A program made the translations under genes and the position numbers. Shown piece after piece: positions 28,323 to 38,788 of a stretch of 64,000 nucleotides of DNA (the first letter of the stretch is position 1; every line of letters begins with the position of its first letter). The stretch comes from Corynebacterium felinum (GTDB lineage Bacteria; Actinomycetota; Actinomycetes; Mycobacteriales; Mycobacteriaceae): positions 1,674,001 to 1,738,000 of the forward strand of contig NZ_CP047209.1 in the NCBI RefSeq assembly GCF_030408755.1, written 5' to 3'. The notes under the pieces are model-generated. The model searched no databases, was not told the DNA's origin, and saw nothing but the letters and a program-made list of their open reading frames with translations.

Positions 28323-29441
28323 TCAGTATAGAGTGTTCATGATCCCAGCAGGAGGTTCGAGGCCAAGGTGGAGCCATGCAGCGGCAGTAGCCACACGGCC
28401 GCGTCCGGTGCGACTAATCATGCCGGCACGCACGAGGTAGGGTTCGCAGACTTCTTCCACTGTCGAAGGCTCCTCACCCACTGCTACTGCCAAGGTCGAG
28501 ACACCTACTGGGCCACCACCGTGTCCCTTGATGAGTGCTTCAAGCACTGCGCGGTCGAGGCGGTCGAGCCCCATTTCGTCTACGTCGAACACAACGAGTG
28601 CAGCCTGCGCAGCGGCAAGGTCGATGTGACCATTGGAGTTCACTTCCGCATAGTCACGCACACGACGCAGCAGACGATTGGCAATGCGCGGGGTGCCCCG
28701 AGAACGGGAAGCAATTTCGACTGCCGCATCTGGGTCGATGCTGACCCCAATGATTTTCGCCGCACGGGTAACCACTTTGGTTAAATCTTCGGTGTTATAG
28801 AACTCCATTTGCGCGGTGAAACCAAAGCGATCCCGCAATGGGCCGGTAAGCATGCCGGAGCGGGTGGTCGCCCCCACGAGGGTAAATGGTGCTAATTCTA
28901 GAGGAATGGAGGTTGCGCCAGGTCCTTTGCCCACGATCACGTCAATGCGGAAATCCTCCATTGCCATGTACAACATTTCTTCGGCCGGGCGTGCCATACG
29001 GTGAATTTCATCGATAAAGAGCACATCACCTTCCATCAGGTTCGACAACATGGCAGCCAAATCCCCTGCTCGCTCCAAGGCGGGGCCGGAGGTCATGCGT
29101 AAGGAGGTGCCGAGTTCGTAGGCGATAATCATTGCCATGGTGGTTTTACCCAACCCAGGCGGGCCTGAAAGTAACACGTGGTCAGGGGTCACTCCACGAT
29201 TTTTTGCACCGGTGAGCACGAGATTGAGCTGATCGCGTACTTTGGGCTGCCCGATAAATTCACCGAGGCTTCGTGGGCGAAGGGTGGTTTCAATATCATT
29301 TTCACCGCTGTGTTGGCGCGCATCCACTGCTGCTTCCGCATCGCGCCCTAAACCGTGTGCGGGCGCGGATGGGTCGTGGGTTGCCCGATTCTGTGGGTGT
29401 GGTTCGGGAACCACGAACTCTGTTTTTTCTACGCTCGCCAT
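28323..29441 (-). CDS. ruvB: Holliday junction ATP-dependent helicase RuvB
   Basis: 372 residues. Walker A is [14 protein letters not shown] near residue 93, Walker [18 protein letters not shown] near 145, sensor 1 in [20 protein letters not shown], and a winged-helix DNA-binding domain at the C-terminus ([11 protein letters not shown], then LGLEPPA). The ~45-residue acidic/charged N-terminus is longer than in E. coli. RuvB hexamers drive branch migration with RuvA. The gene follows ruvA by 107 bases. Confidence 0.97.
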   Translation of the reverse strand: MASVEKTEFVVPEPHPQNRATHDPSAPAHGLGRDAEAAVDARQHSGENDIETTLRPRSLGEFIGQPKVRDQLNLVLTGAKNRGVTPDHVLLSGPPGLGKTTMAMIIAYELGTSLRMTSGPALERAGDLAAMLSNLMEGDVLFIDEIHRMARPAEEMLYMAMEDFRIDVIVGKGPGATSIPLELAPFTLVGATTRSGMLTGPLRDRFGFTAQMEFYNTEDLTKVVTRAAKIIGVSIDPDAAVEIASRSRGTPRIANRLLRRVRDYAEVNSNGHIDLAAAQAALVVFDVDEMGLDRLDRAVLEALIKGHGGGPVGVSTLAVAVGEEPSTVEEVCEPYLVRAGMISRTGRGRVATAAAWLHLGLEPPAGIMNTLY

Positions 29442-29548
29442 TGTTCTTTGTGCCTTAGTGTGTACGGTGAATTACTGCTTATAAGCTGGGTCCAACTTTA
29501 CAGTTCAACCTTATTCCATGAGGTTTGTGCAATGATTGTGCACGTGTT

Positions 29549-30163
29549 TTATTTTGTGCCCAACGCTGCCAGTGCGGTGCGGAGCGCTTGGGCTGTGTTG
29601 ATATCGGGGTTTTCGGCGAGCACTGCTGTGACGGTAGGTTCAGCAATTTTTTCACTAAAGCCCAAGCCGACGAGCGCTTCAATCACTTGCTCGGCCACAA
29701 CGAGAGCGTTTCCAGCCATCGGCGCGTGGGCGGTGGTTGCGGTGTCTACTGCAGCGGTAGTGAAGGCTGTAACCTTGTCTTTGAGATCTACTACCATGCG
29801 TTCTGCCATGCGTTTGCCCACGCCTGGGATTTTTTGCAGGGTTTTAGAGTCGCCGTGAGCGATAGCTGCTGAAAGCTCGGCTGCGCTCAGTACTGATTGC
29901 GCGGCGAGTGCGAGTTTCGGGCCAAGGCCTGAGACGGTTTGCAGGAGGCTAAACAGGGCGCGGCTATCTGCGTCGAGGAATCCGTAGAGAGTATGTGCGT
30001 CTTCGCGCACGATCATGGTTACAAGCACGCGTGCTTCTTCTCCGCGCACAAGCTGACTGAGCGTGTGGGGCGTTGCGAGGATTTGGTAGCCTACGCCGTT
30101 GCATTCGATGACGGCGCTACCGAGTGCAATATCGATTACGGTTCCGCGGAGTGAAACAATCAT
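29549..30163 (-). CDS. ruvA: Holliday junction DNA-binding protein RuvA
   Basis: 204 residues. An OB-fold N-terminus (MIVSLRGTVIDIALGSAVIE) is followed by two helix-hairpin-helix motifs (TVSGLGPKLALAAQSVL and KIPGVGKRMAERMVVDL). An acidic linker leads to the C-terminal domain that binds RuvB (VIEALVGLGFSEKIAEPTV). It targets RuvB to junctions. Forms the ruvCAB set with its neighbours. Confidence 0.97.
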   Translation of the reverse strand: MIVSLRGTVIDIALGSAVIECNGVGYQILATPHTLSQLVRGEEARVLVTMIVREDAHTLYGFLDADSRALFSLLQTVSGLGPKLALAAQSVLSAAELSAAIAHGDSKTLQKIPGVGKRMAERMVVDLKDKVTAFTTAAVDTATTAHAPMAGNALVVAEQVIEALVGLGFSEKIAEPTVTAVLAENPDINTAQALRTALAALGTK

Positions 30164-30221
30164 GGTGTGCTGGGGTTTCTTTCGTGAATAAAAAGGTGTG
30201 CGAGTGTTAGTTATTCAGCGC

Positions 30222-30950
30222 TTATCGACGCCATGCTCCACGCACCTGTGCTTGTGACTGTAGCTGGGCTTTGAGTTGTTCAGGGGTCATGCCACCTGAC
30301 ATGGGGGATCTGGTGGCCATGCCTTCGATCATGTGGTGTTGGGATTGGCGACCGTGGCTTCGGGCTTGTGCTTGTTTGGCTTGACCAAGTATCCCTTGGG
30401 TGCGTTTTGCTTGGGCTGCGGCTCGTTCGGCATTGTCTTTATGCATAGCGAGTACGGGGGCACGCCAGCAATGGCATACTGCAAGCGCGAGTGCGTCGGC
30501 AGCGTCAGCTGGTTTCGGTGCCTCAGTCAGCCCGAGGATCCTCGTGATCATGCTGGTCATTTGCTTTTTGTCAGCGCGACCGTTTCCGGAGACAGCCTTT
30601 TTTACTTCGCTGGGGGTATACATATGTACGTCGATGCCGCGTTGTGCGGCGGCGAGCATGAGGACACCTACGCCATGGGCGGTGTTCATGACAGTGGAGA
30701 CATTTCCTCGTTCAAAGATGCGCTCGATTGCAACGACGTCGGGCTGGTATTCATCCATCCATTCGTTGACCGAGTCGCTGAGTTCGAGGAGACGGTGGGC
30801 AAGATCGGCGTCAGCTGGGGTTCGTACCACCCCGACGGCTACTGGAATAACACTTCGCCCGCGGCCTGCTTGCACGACGGAAAGGCCACAACGGGTAAGC
30901 CCAGGGTCGATTCCCATGACGCGCATTCCTTCGATGGATACGACATTCAT
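30222..30950 (-). CDS. ruvC: Holliday junction resolvase RuvC with long C-terminal tail
   Basis: 242 residues from ATG 30950, which has an excellent AGGAGGT ten bases upstream. The catalytic acids are present: [15 protein letters not shown] (Asp), [14 protein letters not shown] (Glu), and [16 protein letters not shown] (two Asp). The family core ends near residue 165, while the usual length is 170-190. The extra ~75 residues are rich in Gln, Ala, Lys, Met and His ([20 protein letters not shown]), of low complexity, ending AQVRGAWRR. Such a tail could bind DNA or partners; its role is unknown. Confidence 0.95.
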   Translation of the reverse strand: MNVVSIEGMRVMGIDPGLTRCGLSVVQAGRGRSVIPVAVGVVRTPADADLAHRLLELSDSVNEWMDEYQPDVVAIERIFERGNVSTVMNTAHGVGVLMLAAAQRGIDVHMYTPSEVKKAVSGNGRADKKQMTSMITRILGLTEAPKPADAADALALAVCHCWRAPVLAMHKDNAERAAAQAKRTQGILGQAKQAQARSHGRQSQHHMIEGMATRSPMSGGMTPEQLKAQLQSQAQVRGAWRR

Positions 30951-31259
30951 CGTTCCGCCACCTCCTTTTCACGAGCTTGGGGCTTTGGGCATCGGCATTC
31001 ACATGTTCACCGTTGTTGTGGCGTGCGAACGTATCGGCGCTTCCTGCCTTGTTAAGTAAGTCAATTGGTATATAACTTAGCACAGTAGTGCTAAAAATGC
31101 GGGCTTTGTACTGCTTGGTGTGCTAGGACAGCTTCGCGATTTTGCTTTGCTCCCACTGCCTCGCCTACGCAGCGTGAAAGCAGCGATAGCTACAGGCCCC
31201 AACTGTGCATCTTCGAGCACGGTTGGGGCCTGTGGGAAACTTTAGACGAAGGATAGATT
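30951..31259. other. Region between ruvC and yebC
   Basis: Contains the yebC terminator and the upstream region of ruvC, including TATATAC-like bases near 31070 (read on the minus strand) that may be its -10. No gene. Confidence 0.5.
31192..31233 (-). terminator. Terminator of yebC
   Basis: ACAGGCCCCAAC (31192-31203) pairs exactly with GTTGGGGCCTGT (31222-31233). It lies right after the yebC stop in the direction of transcription. Confidence 0.88.
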
Positions 31260-32015
31260 TTACTCTGCTTCGAGGGCTGCGAGTACGTCCTCAGAAAGGT
31301 TCATGTTGGTGAACACGTTTTGAACATCGTCGGAGTCTTCGAGGGCGTCGATCAGTTTGAAAATCTTCTTCGCATCTTCAACACCGAGTTCAACTTCTAC
31401 AGAGGCGCGGAAGTCGGAATCGGAATCTTCGACTTCAATCTCTGCTTCTTCTAGGGCTGCTTTCACCGCTGGCATATCGCCTGGTGCCGAGAGAACTTCG
31501 AACTTGTCGCCTACTTCGGATACTTCTTCAGCGCCGGCGTCGAGCACAGCCATCAATACGTCGTCTTCGCTGAGCTCACCCTTGTTGACGAGGACAACGC
31601 CCTTACGTTCAAACATGTAGGACACTGCGCCGGACTCGGCCATATTGCCGCCGTTGCGGGTCATGGCGGTGCGTACTTCGGTGGCGGCACGGTTGCGGTT
31701 GTCGGTGAGGCATTCGATCAGCACTGCAACGCCGTTGGGGCCGTAACCTTCGTACATGATGGTTTGCCAGTCGGCACCACCGGCTTCTTCACCGGAGCCA
31801 CGCTTGCGGGCGCGTTCGATGTTGTCGTTGGGGACGGAGGCTTTCTTTGCCTTGCGGATCATGTCGTCGAGCGTTGGGTTGGCGGATGGGTCGCCACCAC
31901 CGGTGCGTGCAGCTACTTCGATGTTTTTGATGAGCTTGGCAAATTCTTTGCCGCGCTTGGCATCGTTCGCTGCCTTCTTGTGCTTGGTGGTTGCCCATTT
32001 AGAATGGCCTGCCAT
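31260..32015 (-). CDS. yebC: YebC/PmpR-family transcription/translation factor
   Basis: 251 residues. Starts [20 protein letters not shown], the family signature, and keeps [18 protein letters not shown] and [19 protein letters not shown] in the expected places. The C-terminal domain is acidic. Members bind DNA or, as shown for several bacteria, help ribosomes with stalling motifs. Its place next to ruvC is common in bacteria. Confidence 0.95.
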   Translation of the reverse strand: MAGHSKWATTKHKKAANDAKRGKEFAKLIKNIEVAARTGGGDPSANPTLDDMIRKAKKASVPNDNIERARKRGSGEEAGGADWQTIMYEGYGPNGVAVLIECLTDNRNRAATEVRTAMTRNGGNMAESGAVSYMFERKGVVLVNKGELSEDDVLMAVLDAGAEEVSEVGDKFEVLSAPGDMPAVKAALEEAEIEVEDSDSDFRASVEVELGVEDAKKIFKLIDALEDSDDVQNVFTNMNLSEDVLAALEAE

Positions 32016-32168
32016 TGGGTCCCTTTCTGCTCGTTGTAGCTGGGAATATCGTGAGAATGTGTCCCTAGAATTTTTCTAGTTTCTCCGATGTGCTCTGACG
32101 AAATAAAAATTATACGGCAAAAGGTGCCCTCACCCCTACCTCTAGTGTGTTTGTCGGGTTTTATCCGG

Positions 32169-33095
32169 CTATGTGGTGGCGGGGTTTGCTTGAGTCATCG
32201 GGAGGATACTCACACCTTTGGCGCGGTTGCGGGTCAGTCCTTCTTGGGTAACAATGGCAACAAGGTCGCCTGTTTCGTTGAATACTCGCCCGTGTGTGAG
32301 CGCACGACCGGCGTGGGCGGATGGGGTGATTTGGTCGTAGAGCAGCCATTCGTCGGCGCGGAATGGGCGCAGGAACCAGATGGCGTGATCGAGTGAGGCC
32401 ATTTGGATTTCTGCACCTGGATGGGGCACGAGTGCTGTGTACAGCAGGGTCATATCGGACATATAGGCCAAGGTGCACTGGTGGAAGTGTTCAATATCTG
32501 GCAGTCGTTTTTTGGATTTGAACCAGACGAGTTGGCGCGCGTGGGTGCGTCCGTCGTAGTCGGCGGTGTTGACGATCCTAAAGTCCCATTCGGTCCACGA
32601 TTTCAACAGTGTTTGCGCGCTTTCGGGTAGCGCATCGTAGTCCACTGGAATGTCGTGTGGTTTGGGCACGTCGGGGATTTCGTCGCTGTGCTCAAGGCCT
32701 AGGTCACCGCGGCGGTGGAAAGAGCAGTTCATGATGAATATTGCTTCGCCGTTTTGTACAGCGGTTACTTGGCGACTGCGGAAGCTGCGGCCATCCCGCA
32801 CGGTATCCACATGGAAAATGGTGGGTTTGGTGGAATCACCAGGTCCGACGAAGTATCCGTGAAGTGAATGCAGTGCACATTCTGGGTCGACACTATCGAC
32901 TGCAGCCGACAGCGCTTGGGCAGCTACCTGCCCGCCGAATGTGCGGGTGAGCAAGGAGGGGATGACGGGTCCGCGGTAGAGGCCCGGGTCGATCTTTTCT
33001 AAGGTGAGGATGTCGGCGATGCCTGCGCCTTCAGAAAAGTGTGGGGCGGTTACGTTCATGGGACTTTTAGCTTTCTTTGTCTCCAGTGTTGTCAT
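32169..33095 (-). CDS. tesB: Acyl-CoA thioesterase II
   Basis: 308 residues, double hot-dog fold. VIPSLLTRTFGGQVAAQAL near residue 45 and HSLHGYFVGPGD near 80 belong to the first half. The second half has MASLDHAIWFLRPFRADEW near 230. The catalytic Asp/Gln/Thr triad of TesB enzymes is consistent with these segments. It would free fatty acids from acyl-CoA. Transcribed with the yebC/ruv genes on the minus strand. Confidence 0.93.
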   Translation of the reverse strand: MTTLETKKAKSPMNVTAPHFSEGAGIADILTLEKIDPGLYRGPVIPSLLTRTFGGQVAAQALSAAVDSVDPECALHSLHGYFVGPGDSTKPTIFHVDTVRDGRSFRSRQVTAVQNGEAIFIMNCSFHRRGDLGLEHSDEIPDVPKPHDIPVDYDALPESAQTLLKSWTEWDFRIVNTADYDGRTHARQLVWFKSKKRLPDIEHFHQCTLAYMSDMTLLYTALVPHPGAEIQMASLDHAIWFLRPFRADEWLLYDQITPSAHAGRALTHGRVFNETGDLVAIVTQEGLTRNRAKGVSILPMTQANPATT

Positions 33096-33545
33096 AGTTA
33101 TGCACTGTCACTTTCCGACACTACTGACCTTTCCCACCTACCGTGAATAGATTACGCGCTCATGCGTGTGTACTTGATGGAAGGTGGTGGCAGCGTGTAA
33201 GTCTTCGTTCATCCTAACGAAGCTGATCATCAATCCCTGAAGTACAGGGGCTACACGCGGGGGGATGAATCCGTATTCTTTGCTGTTAAGTCGCGGTATC
33301 TTGGTTATTCTCACACGGCGTTGTTCATTGAAGTTGCTGCTTTAAAGAGCTACTTTTTCGCCACTATTCTCGGTTGCGTTTGTGCGTGAGTCGTCTATCG
33401 TGGCCCGTTTTCCACTGTATGGGGCATGTCGGTGGGTTGTTACTCAACCGATGGGTTGAGTGTGGATCGGTCAGCTCGATGTATTTGTTGGCCGTGAGCG
33501 CGCTGAAGCTGGTTTTCTTTGCGCGAGTCTGTCATTGTTGTGTGC
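33096..33545. other. Divergent promoter region of tesB and the DUF3817 gene
   Basis: No gene. A small hairpin CTTCGTT..AACGAAG (33199-33219) and the pair CCCT/AGGG near 33235 have no T run. Both divergent genes probably start from this region. Confidence 0.45.
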
Positions 33546-34064
33546 ATGAATTCTTTCGCAGCCGAGTCGAAATCGCCCACGTTTAGTTTTATGCATCCTC
33601 GCCGTGTGCATAAGGCTGTGGCGATTGGGGAAATGTTTACCTGGTCTTTTCTGATTATTGGCATGATCTTGAAGTATTCCTCCACCACTGCGGCGGTTGT
33701 TCCGATTGCTGGTGGCATTCATGGTTTCGGTTTCTTGTGCTTTGTTATTTTCACTCTCGCTATTTGGGTAAATAATTCCTGGCCAGCTTCCTGGGGTGTG
33801 CTGGGTGTTGCAGTGTCAGCGATTCCTTTTGCGGCTTTGCCGTTCATGCTGCTGGCCGAAAAGAAGGGTTTGTTGGACCAGGATTGGCGCTTCCGTGATG
33901 GTGAGCAGCCTCGCACTGTCGCGGAGAAGGTTTTAGCGCTTGTGGTGCGGAATCCAGTGCGTGCGGTAGTGGTCGGTGTAGTGCTGGTGGCGTTCGTGTT
34001 TACTGTGTTGCTGCATCTGGGTCCGCCTGTGGATGTGGAAAAGGCGTTGAGCTCTTCTTCGTAG
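33546..34064 (+). CDS. DUF3817 integral membrane protein
   Basis: 172 residues from ATG 33546; nine residues more are possible from 33519. Four membrane helices are predicted (AIGEMFTWSFLIIGMILKY, FLCFVIFTLAIWVN, GVLGVAVSAIPFAALPFMLL, VVVGVVLVAFVFTVLLHL). The segment GGIHGFGFLCFV between helices 1 and 2 is typical of DUF3817. The function is unknown. It leads the plus-strand pair with the GT87-like gene. Confidence 0.8.
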   Translation: MNSFAAESKSPTFSFMHPRRVHKAVAIGEMFTWSFLIIGMILKYSSTTAAVVPIAGGIHGFGFLCFVIFTLAIWVNNSWPASWGVLGVAVSAIPFAALPFMLLAEKKGLLDQDWRFRDGEQPRTVAEKVLALVVRNPVRAVVVGVVLVAFVFTVLLHLGPPVDVEKALSSSS

Positions 34065-34251
34065 AAAGCTCGCTGTGCTTTGTTTGTACCCCCCTCTTTG
34101 TTTTTCGATCTTGACGGGGTGTGCGTGATGGTGCAAGCTGTGTTGAATCAATGAATTATTTTTCATTGTGGCGGTGCCCAGGTTCGTGGGGTGGGAGTGT
34201 GGGTGCCGTGTTTTTCGCTTGACACTGTTTTCGAAAGTACTCTTCACCATT

Positions 34252-35568
34252 GTGACTATTCCTCAATCGCTCCCCGATACTTCCCCCGCCCAAGGCGATG
34301 TTTCTACTGTTTCGCCTGATAAAGTGGGGAATTTAGGTTTTCCCCGGCCGAGGCTCGGTGTCGGTATTGGCGCGGTGTTGTGGGGTGCGTGGTTGATCAG
34401 TCGCGTGTTGTTGTTGCGGTTGACTAGCATGAATGAGTGGACAACGGGTGATGTTCACTATTATTTTTTGGGGGTTTCGGGGTTGGCGCCGGAGGCGATG
34501 CGGGAGTATCCGGCGGTTGGGGTGTGGCCGGCTCATCTTGTGTATTTTTTCACTGATGGTTCGATTGAGCAGTACTTGCCGCAGTTTATAGGGGCTTGTT
34601 TGCTTATCGACGCCGTATTCTTCGCCGTTTTGTTACGCGGGGTTTCCGCGTCTTCGAGTTGCACTATTATTTCTGCGGCGCTGATGTGGATTGTTTTTGC
34701 CCCTGCTACTGGTGCCACTTTTGTCCACCGCCTTGATCTCTACCCTGCGGTTATTGTGGCATTAGCGGGGCTTTCGTTATTTACCCGACCTGCTGTCAGC
34801 GGTGCGCTTTTGGCTTTAGCTACCATGATTAAGCTGTGGCCGGTTGCCTTGACCGCTGGATTAGTGTCTGGGTGGAAAAACCGTTCAACCTACGTTTCCT
34901 TGGGATGGTTTTCTTTCAGCTTGGTAATACTGGGTGCATTGGTAGCAGTCACCGGTGGTTTTTCCCGCCTGACGTCCCCTTTGGAGTATCAAGACGAGCG
35001 GGGTTTGCAGATCGAATCCATTGCCGCTACTCCCTTTATGTTTGCCGCAAGTCAGGACCACTCGGGTAGTTATGCGGTGTGGTATGCGCCGTCGAAAAGC
35101 TTTGAAATCACAGGCCCTGGGGTGGACATCGGGTTGCAACTGAGCACGACTGTCATGGTCTGCACAGTACTTGCAGGGATTGCGTGGGCACTTGTGATGG
35201 CGTGGAAGAATGCATGGACACCTCATGCTGCGTTGAGCTTTTTTATCGCAATGATCTTCCTACTAATAACCGCCAATAAAGTGTTCTCACCCCAGTACAT
35301 CGTATGGTTAGGGCCTATTCTGGCAGTAGCTTTACTGCTGCACCCTGTTCGCTACGTCTATGTTCTTGCCGCAGGTGTGTGCGCGGTGGCCGTGATGGGG
35401 CAAGTGATCTACCCGTTCCACTACGATGAAATGCTCACTGTTCCCTTCGCCGCTAGTACGGGAATCACCATGCTGGTGCTACGCAACCTCAGCATTCTAG
35501 TTCTTACAATCATCGCCTGCAGCTTCGCCTACAGCGAGCTGCGCCGCGCTGTAGCGCAACGCTCATAA
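34252..35568 (+). CDS. GT87/GT-C-type membrane glycosyltransferase
   Basis: 438 residues from GTG 34252; the frame is open to 34168 but the added residues look non-coding. About ten hydrophobic helices. The first loop carries NEWTTGDVHYYFLG, with the acidic residues that metal- and polyprenyl-phosphate-using GT-C enzymes need, and KLWPVALTAGLVSG with WP near residue 200 recalls DUF2029/GT87. Likely uses decaprenyl-phospho-sugars at the outer face of the membrane for envelope glycan or lipomannan synthesis. The exact linkage cannot be told. Its stop overlaps the convergent photolyase stop by six bases. Confidence 0.75.
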   Translation: MTIPQSLPDTSPAQGDVSTVSPDKVGNLGFPRPRLGVGIGAVLWGAWLISRVLLLRLTSMNEWTTGDVHYYFLGVSGLAPEAMREYPAVGVWPAHLVYFFTDGSIEQYLPQFIGACLLIDAVFFAVLLRGVSASSSCTIISAALMWIVFAPATGATFVHRLDLYPAVIVALAGLSLFTRPAVSGALLALATMIKLWPVALTAGLVSGWKNRSTYVSLGWFSFSLVILGALVAVTGGFSRLTSPLEYQDERGLQIESIAATPFMFAASQDHSGSYAVWYAPSKSFEITGPGVDIGLQLSTTVMVCTVLAGIAWALVMAWKNAWTPHAALSFFIAMIFLLITANKVFSPQYIVWLGPILAVALLLHPVRYVYVLAAGVCAVAVMGQVIYPFHYDEMLTVPFAASTGITMLVLRNLSILVLTIIACSFAYSELRRAVAQRS

Positions 35569-37182
35569 CGAACGGTAAGCATCTAAAGCGCAGCGGCGTG
35601 ATTCTTTCAGATCAACTAGTGGTGGCGGGTAGCTTGGGGTCGAAAACTCCTCAATAAACTCCTTGCGGTAGGTCGCATCAGGGTCGAAGCGCTTGGCTTG
35701 GGTATCGGGGTTGAAAATACGAAAGAATGGGGCCGCATCATCACCGCAACCAGCAACCCACTGCCAGTTAAATGGGTTCGCAGCGAGATCAGCATCCACC
35801 AGCGCATCCCAGAACCATTGCTCGCCCAGACGCCAATCAATACCGAGATTCTTCGTCAACAATGAGCCGGTCACCATGCGCACCCGGTTGTGCATCACAC
35901 CGGTGCGCCACAATTCCCGCATTCCGGCATCCACCAGCGAAATCCCAGTAGTTCCTCGCGCCCAAGCCACAAAATCAGAACCTGGGGTCGAAAACTGTTC
36001 ACTCACAAGGCGAAACTCATCCCTGCTTCCCGCAGGCTGGCTGCGATAAACCACGTCGAGTTCTAAAGGAAAACGCGCCCACGGATACTGTTCAAATTCA
36101 CCGCGAATGCACTCCACCTCCATCAACGGGTTGTGGAACAACCTATGCCATGCAAAATCACGCCACAGCAATTCCTTGCAAAACACAAGCGCATCCTGCC
36201 CGCCCACACCTATGACCTGGTCATACACTACGCGCGGTGAAATCTCCCCGAAACGGAAATGTGGCGATAACCCACTGACCACTTGCTTAGAAGGAAAATC
36301 GCGCCCACAAGCATAGCCATCATCACCGTGGCGCGTGCCAATAGTTCTAAAAAATTCCTCCGCCCTCGCCCACGCACCAATTTCACCTGGCCTGTGATGC
36401 TGCGCAAACTCCTTGTCCCACGCAGGTTCACCCCGTTGTGCAGGCAGCAAACACAACCCATCCACAGCTGCCATAGTCGCTTCCTCACGGCCACCGACAC
36501 TCGAACGCACAGCACTGAGATCCGCAGTAACCGTGTGCGACAAGCTAGTAGGGGCGTCGATACGCTCCTGCTCAAGAACCTGCATCGCCTTCTTCGAAAA
36601 CGGACCATACACCCGATAATCCCCACCCTGATTGGTGCGCACCTGCCACGGCTCAGTGAGTAAAAAACCAGCACAACTGCGCGCAACCACCCCACGCTGC
36701 TTCAACGTCTCCTTCACCGACGCATCAACAGCACACAACGGCGCATGATAACGCCTCGACCACGCCACCTTCCTCGCCCCCAACTGCCGCACCAACTCCG
36801 GAACCACTACAGAAGAATCCCCAGCGCACACCACAAACGGAACGCCCACCTGTGCCAAATCCCGCGTCAGACTAAACAGACTGTGATACAACCACCACTT
36901 CGAAGCCCGCCCCAGCGGACGTGAACCCTGCTGGGACTCCAGAACAAATACAGCCACAACCGACGCAGGTTTCCCACCCACACCCCCACCACACAGCCAC
37001 TCAAACGCAGCATTATCGCGAAGACGAAGATCATCGCGAAACCACATCACCCGATCCGCCGACCCACAACCATAATCAGCGAGGAGACGCCGAACCTGCT
37101 CACCCACCCCAACACCAGAGCCACTCCCCTGCGAAGAGGAGGAAAATACCGAATGCTCAAGACCCTGCACCATAATAGACAT
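35563..37182 (-). CDS. phr: Deoxyribodipyrimidine photolyase
   Basis: 539 residues. N-terminal Rossmann domain (VMWFRDDLRLRDNAAFEWL, residues ~42-60) binds the antenna; the C-terminal helical domain binds FAD: HFRFGEISPRVVYDQV, LLWRDFAWHRLFHNP, MRELWRTGVMHNRVRM, and DADLAANPFNWQW. These include the Trp electron chain and the Arg/Asn contacts of photolyases. It repairs cyclobutane pyrimidine dimers using blue light. It opens with a ~35-residue low-complexity N-terminus. Transcribed with the PIM genes, 36 bases after the small anchored protein gene. Confidence 0.93.
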   Translation of the reverse strand: MSIMVQGLEHSVFSSSSQGSGSGVGVGEQVRRLLADYGCGSADRVMWFRDDLRLRDNAAFEWLCGGGVGGKPASVVAVFVLESQQGSRPLGRASKWWLYHSLFSLTRDLAQVGVPFVVCAGDSSVVVPELVRQLGARKVAWSRRYHAPLCAVDASVKETLKQRGVVARSCAGFLLTEPWQVRTNQGGDYRVYGPFSKKAMQVLEQERIDAPTSLSHTVTADLSAVRSSVGGREEATMAAVDGLCLLPAQRGEPAWDKEFAQHHRPGEIGAWARAEEFFRTIGTRHGDDGYACGRDFPSKQVVSGLSPHFRFGEISPRVVYDQVIGVGGQDALVFCKELLWRDFAWHRLFHNPLMEVECIRGEFEQYPWARFPLELDVVYRSQPAGSRDEFRLVSEQFSTPGSDFVAWARGTTGISLVDAGMRELWRTGVMHNRVRMVTGSLLTKNLGIDWRLGEQWFWDALVDADLAANPFNWQWVAGCGDDAAPFFRIFNPDTQAKRFDPDATYRKEFIEEFSTPSYPPPLVDLKESRRCALDAYRSL

Positions 37183-37217
37183 CCCCCCATTATTCCCTGC
37201 TGGGCGAACTATGCAAT

Positions 37218-37676
37218 CTACACTGCCAACGTAAAATACTCCGGCAAACGCGCAGTACCACCCAAACGCAACACCCGCACCACCGGTTGGACGCGAAGAT
37301 GCCGCGTATCGGTCACCGCGTCATTATAAAAACGATGCGCCAACTGCACACGAGCCTCAGCATCCACAATTGCCGGCGGAAGTTCCTGACCCAACTGTGC
37401 GATCGCCGACGCCACCGCGCGCTCTTTCTCCGCACGCAGCTCCAAACTCTGATAATCCAAACTCACCGACTCCGCCTCATGCGCCAACAACCAATGCTGC
37501 GGATACAACGCCGCCAACACCGCACACCTACGATCCAAAGCCGCCTGCAACGCATTCAGCGCCGCCTCAGTACGCACATGCAAACGATGCAGCCGATTAG
37601 CAGTCGAACTAGCCCAAAACACCAGCACAGTCACCACTACAGCGGTGACAACCGCAACCATCGTCGTCAGCGTCAT
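37218..37676 (-). CDS. Small membrane-anchored protein of the PIM cluster
   Basis: 152 residues. One N-terminal membrane helix (MVAVVTAVVVTVLVFWASST) is followed by an alpha-helical cytoplasmic part with LHVRTEAALNALQAALDRR, similar in shape to LemA proteins. Its start overlaps the pimA stop by four bases, so they are coupled. In mycobacteria the gene after pimA (Rv2609c) also encodes an anchored protein, with a Nudix domain added; this may correspond to its N-terminal part, but I infer that from position. Function unknown. Confidence 0.8.
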   Translation of the reverse strand: MTLTTMVAVVTAVVVTVLVFWASSTANRLHRLHVRTEAALNALQAALDRRCAVLAALYPQHWLLAHEAESVSLDYQSLELRAEKERAVASAIAQLGQELPPAIVDAEARVQLAHRFYNDAVTDTRHLRVQPVVRVLRLGGTARLPEYFTLAV

Positions 37677-38788
37677 CGAAACCTCCTGGTCACTTTCACC
37701 TTCGTGCCATCCGCAACCGTGTCATACACACGCAACACTTCCTTAACCACCGAAGACCAATCAAAAACCGCTGCACGCGCCCGACCAACCTCCACCAACT
37801 GCTGACGCATCTGTGGCGATGCAATGAGCATGTCCAACTTCGCCCGCAAATCAGCCGAATCACCCGTCCGGAACAACACACCCGCCGGTTGAGGGCCATT
37901 TGCATCACAGACTGCAGCAAACGCCTCAAGATCACTCGCCACAACAGCACAGCCCGCCGCCATAGCTTCAACCAACACAATGCCGAAACTCTCACCACCT
38001 ACATTCGGTGCCACATATATATCAGCACGGGCAAGAATTTCCGCCTTCTCTTCATCACTCACACGACCCACAAAACTCATACCCGCCACTTTTCGCTTGG
38101 TTCCCCCACCGATCACAACCACGTGTGCACGATCTTCCAACCCAGCAAAAGCCCGCACCAGCACGTCAAGGCCCTTGCGTGGTTCATCAAGCCTGCCTAA
38201 AAAAACAATTTCAACCTTCTCCTGTGGCTTCTTATCCGAAGCCACGGCACGGAAACGCTCATGAAAAAGGGCAGTATAGACCCCATTGGGGATCAACACC
38301 GGGTCCCCACCTAACTGCTCCACCTGCCACCGTCTCGCCATCTCAGAAACCGCGATACCACCGTGAATCTTCTCCAGCAACGGACGCAATACCGGCAACG
38401 CCACCTTCAACGCCTTCGACCCCGACGACGACGCATGATACGTCGCCACAATGGGACCCTCCGCCACCATCAGTGCCGCAAGAGAAAAGCTCGGCGAATT
38501 CGGCTCATGAATATGCACAATATCGAAATCACCATCCGCAATAAAGTCACGAACACGCCGGAACGTACGCGGACTAAAGCTCAAACGCGCCACCGACCCG
38601 TTATAGCGAATCCCCACACTCTTGCCACCCTTGACCACAAAATCAGGCACGACCGTATCAGCAGAACACGGCCCAATCACCTTCACCTCATGGCCTAAAT
38701 CAATCAACACATGCGCAAGATCAAGGATATGGGCTTGAACACCACCAGGTTCATCAAAAGAATAGGGGCACACAAACCCAATACGCAT
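37673..38788 (-). CDS. pimA: Phosphatidyl-myo-inositol mannosyltransferase
   Basis: 371 residues, GT4/GT-B fold. N-terminus MRIGFVCPYSFDEPGGVQAH has the Gly-rich loop, HIHEPNSPSFSL binds the acceptor, and GGESFGIVLVEAMAAGCAVV near residue 270 holds the ExxxxxxxE motif that binds GDP-mannose. It adds the first mannose to phosphatidylinositol on the cytoplasmic face of the membrane. It follows patA after a 353-base gap and is coupled with the downstream anchored-protein gene. Confidence 0.95.
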   Translation of the reverse strand: MRIGFVCPYSFDEPGGVQAHILDLAHVLIDLGHEVKVIGPCSADTVVPDFVVKGGKSVGIRYNGSVARLSFSPRTFRRVRDFIADGDFDIVHIHEPNSPSFSLAALMVAEGPIVATYHASSSGSKALKVALPVLRPLLEKIHGGIAVSEMARRWQVEQLGGDPVLIPNGVYTALFHERFRAVASDKKPQEKVEIVFLGRLDEPRKGLDVLVRAFAGLEDRAHVVVIGGGTKRKVAGMSFVGRVSDEEKAEILARADIYVAPNVGGESFGIVLVEAMAAGCAVVASDLEAFAAVCDANGPQPAGVLFRTGDSADLRAKLDMLIASPQMRQQLVEVGRARAAVFDWSSVVKEVLRVYDTVADGTKVKVTRRFR

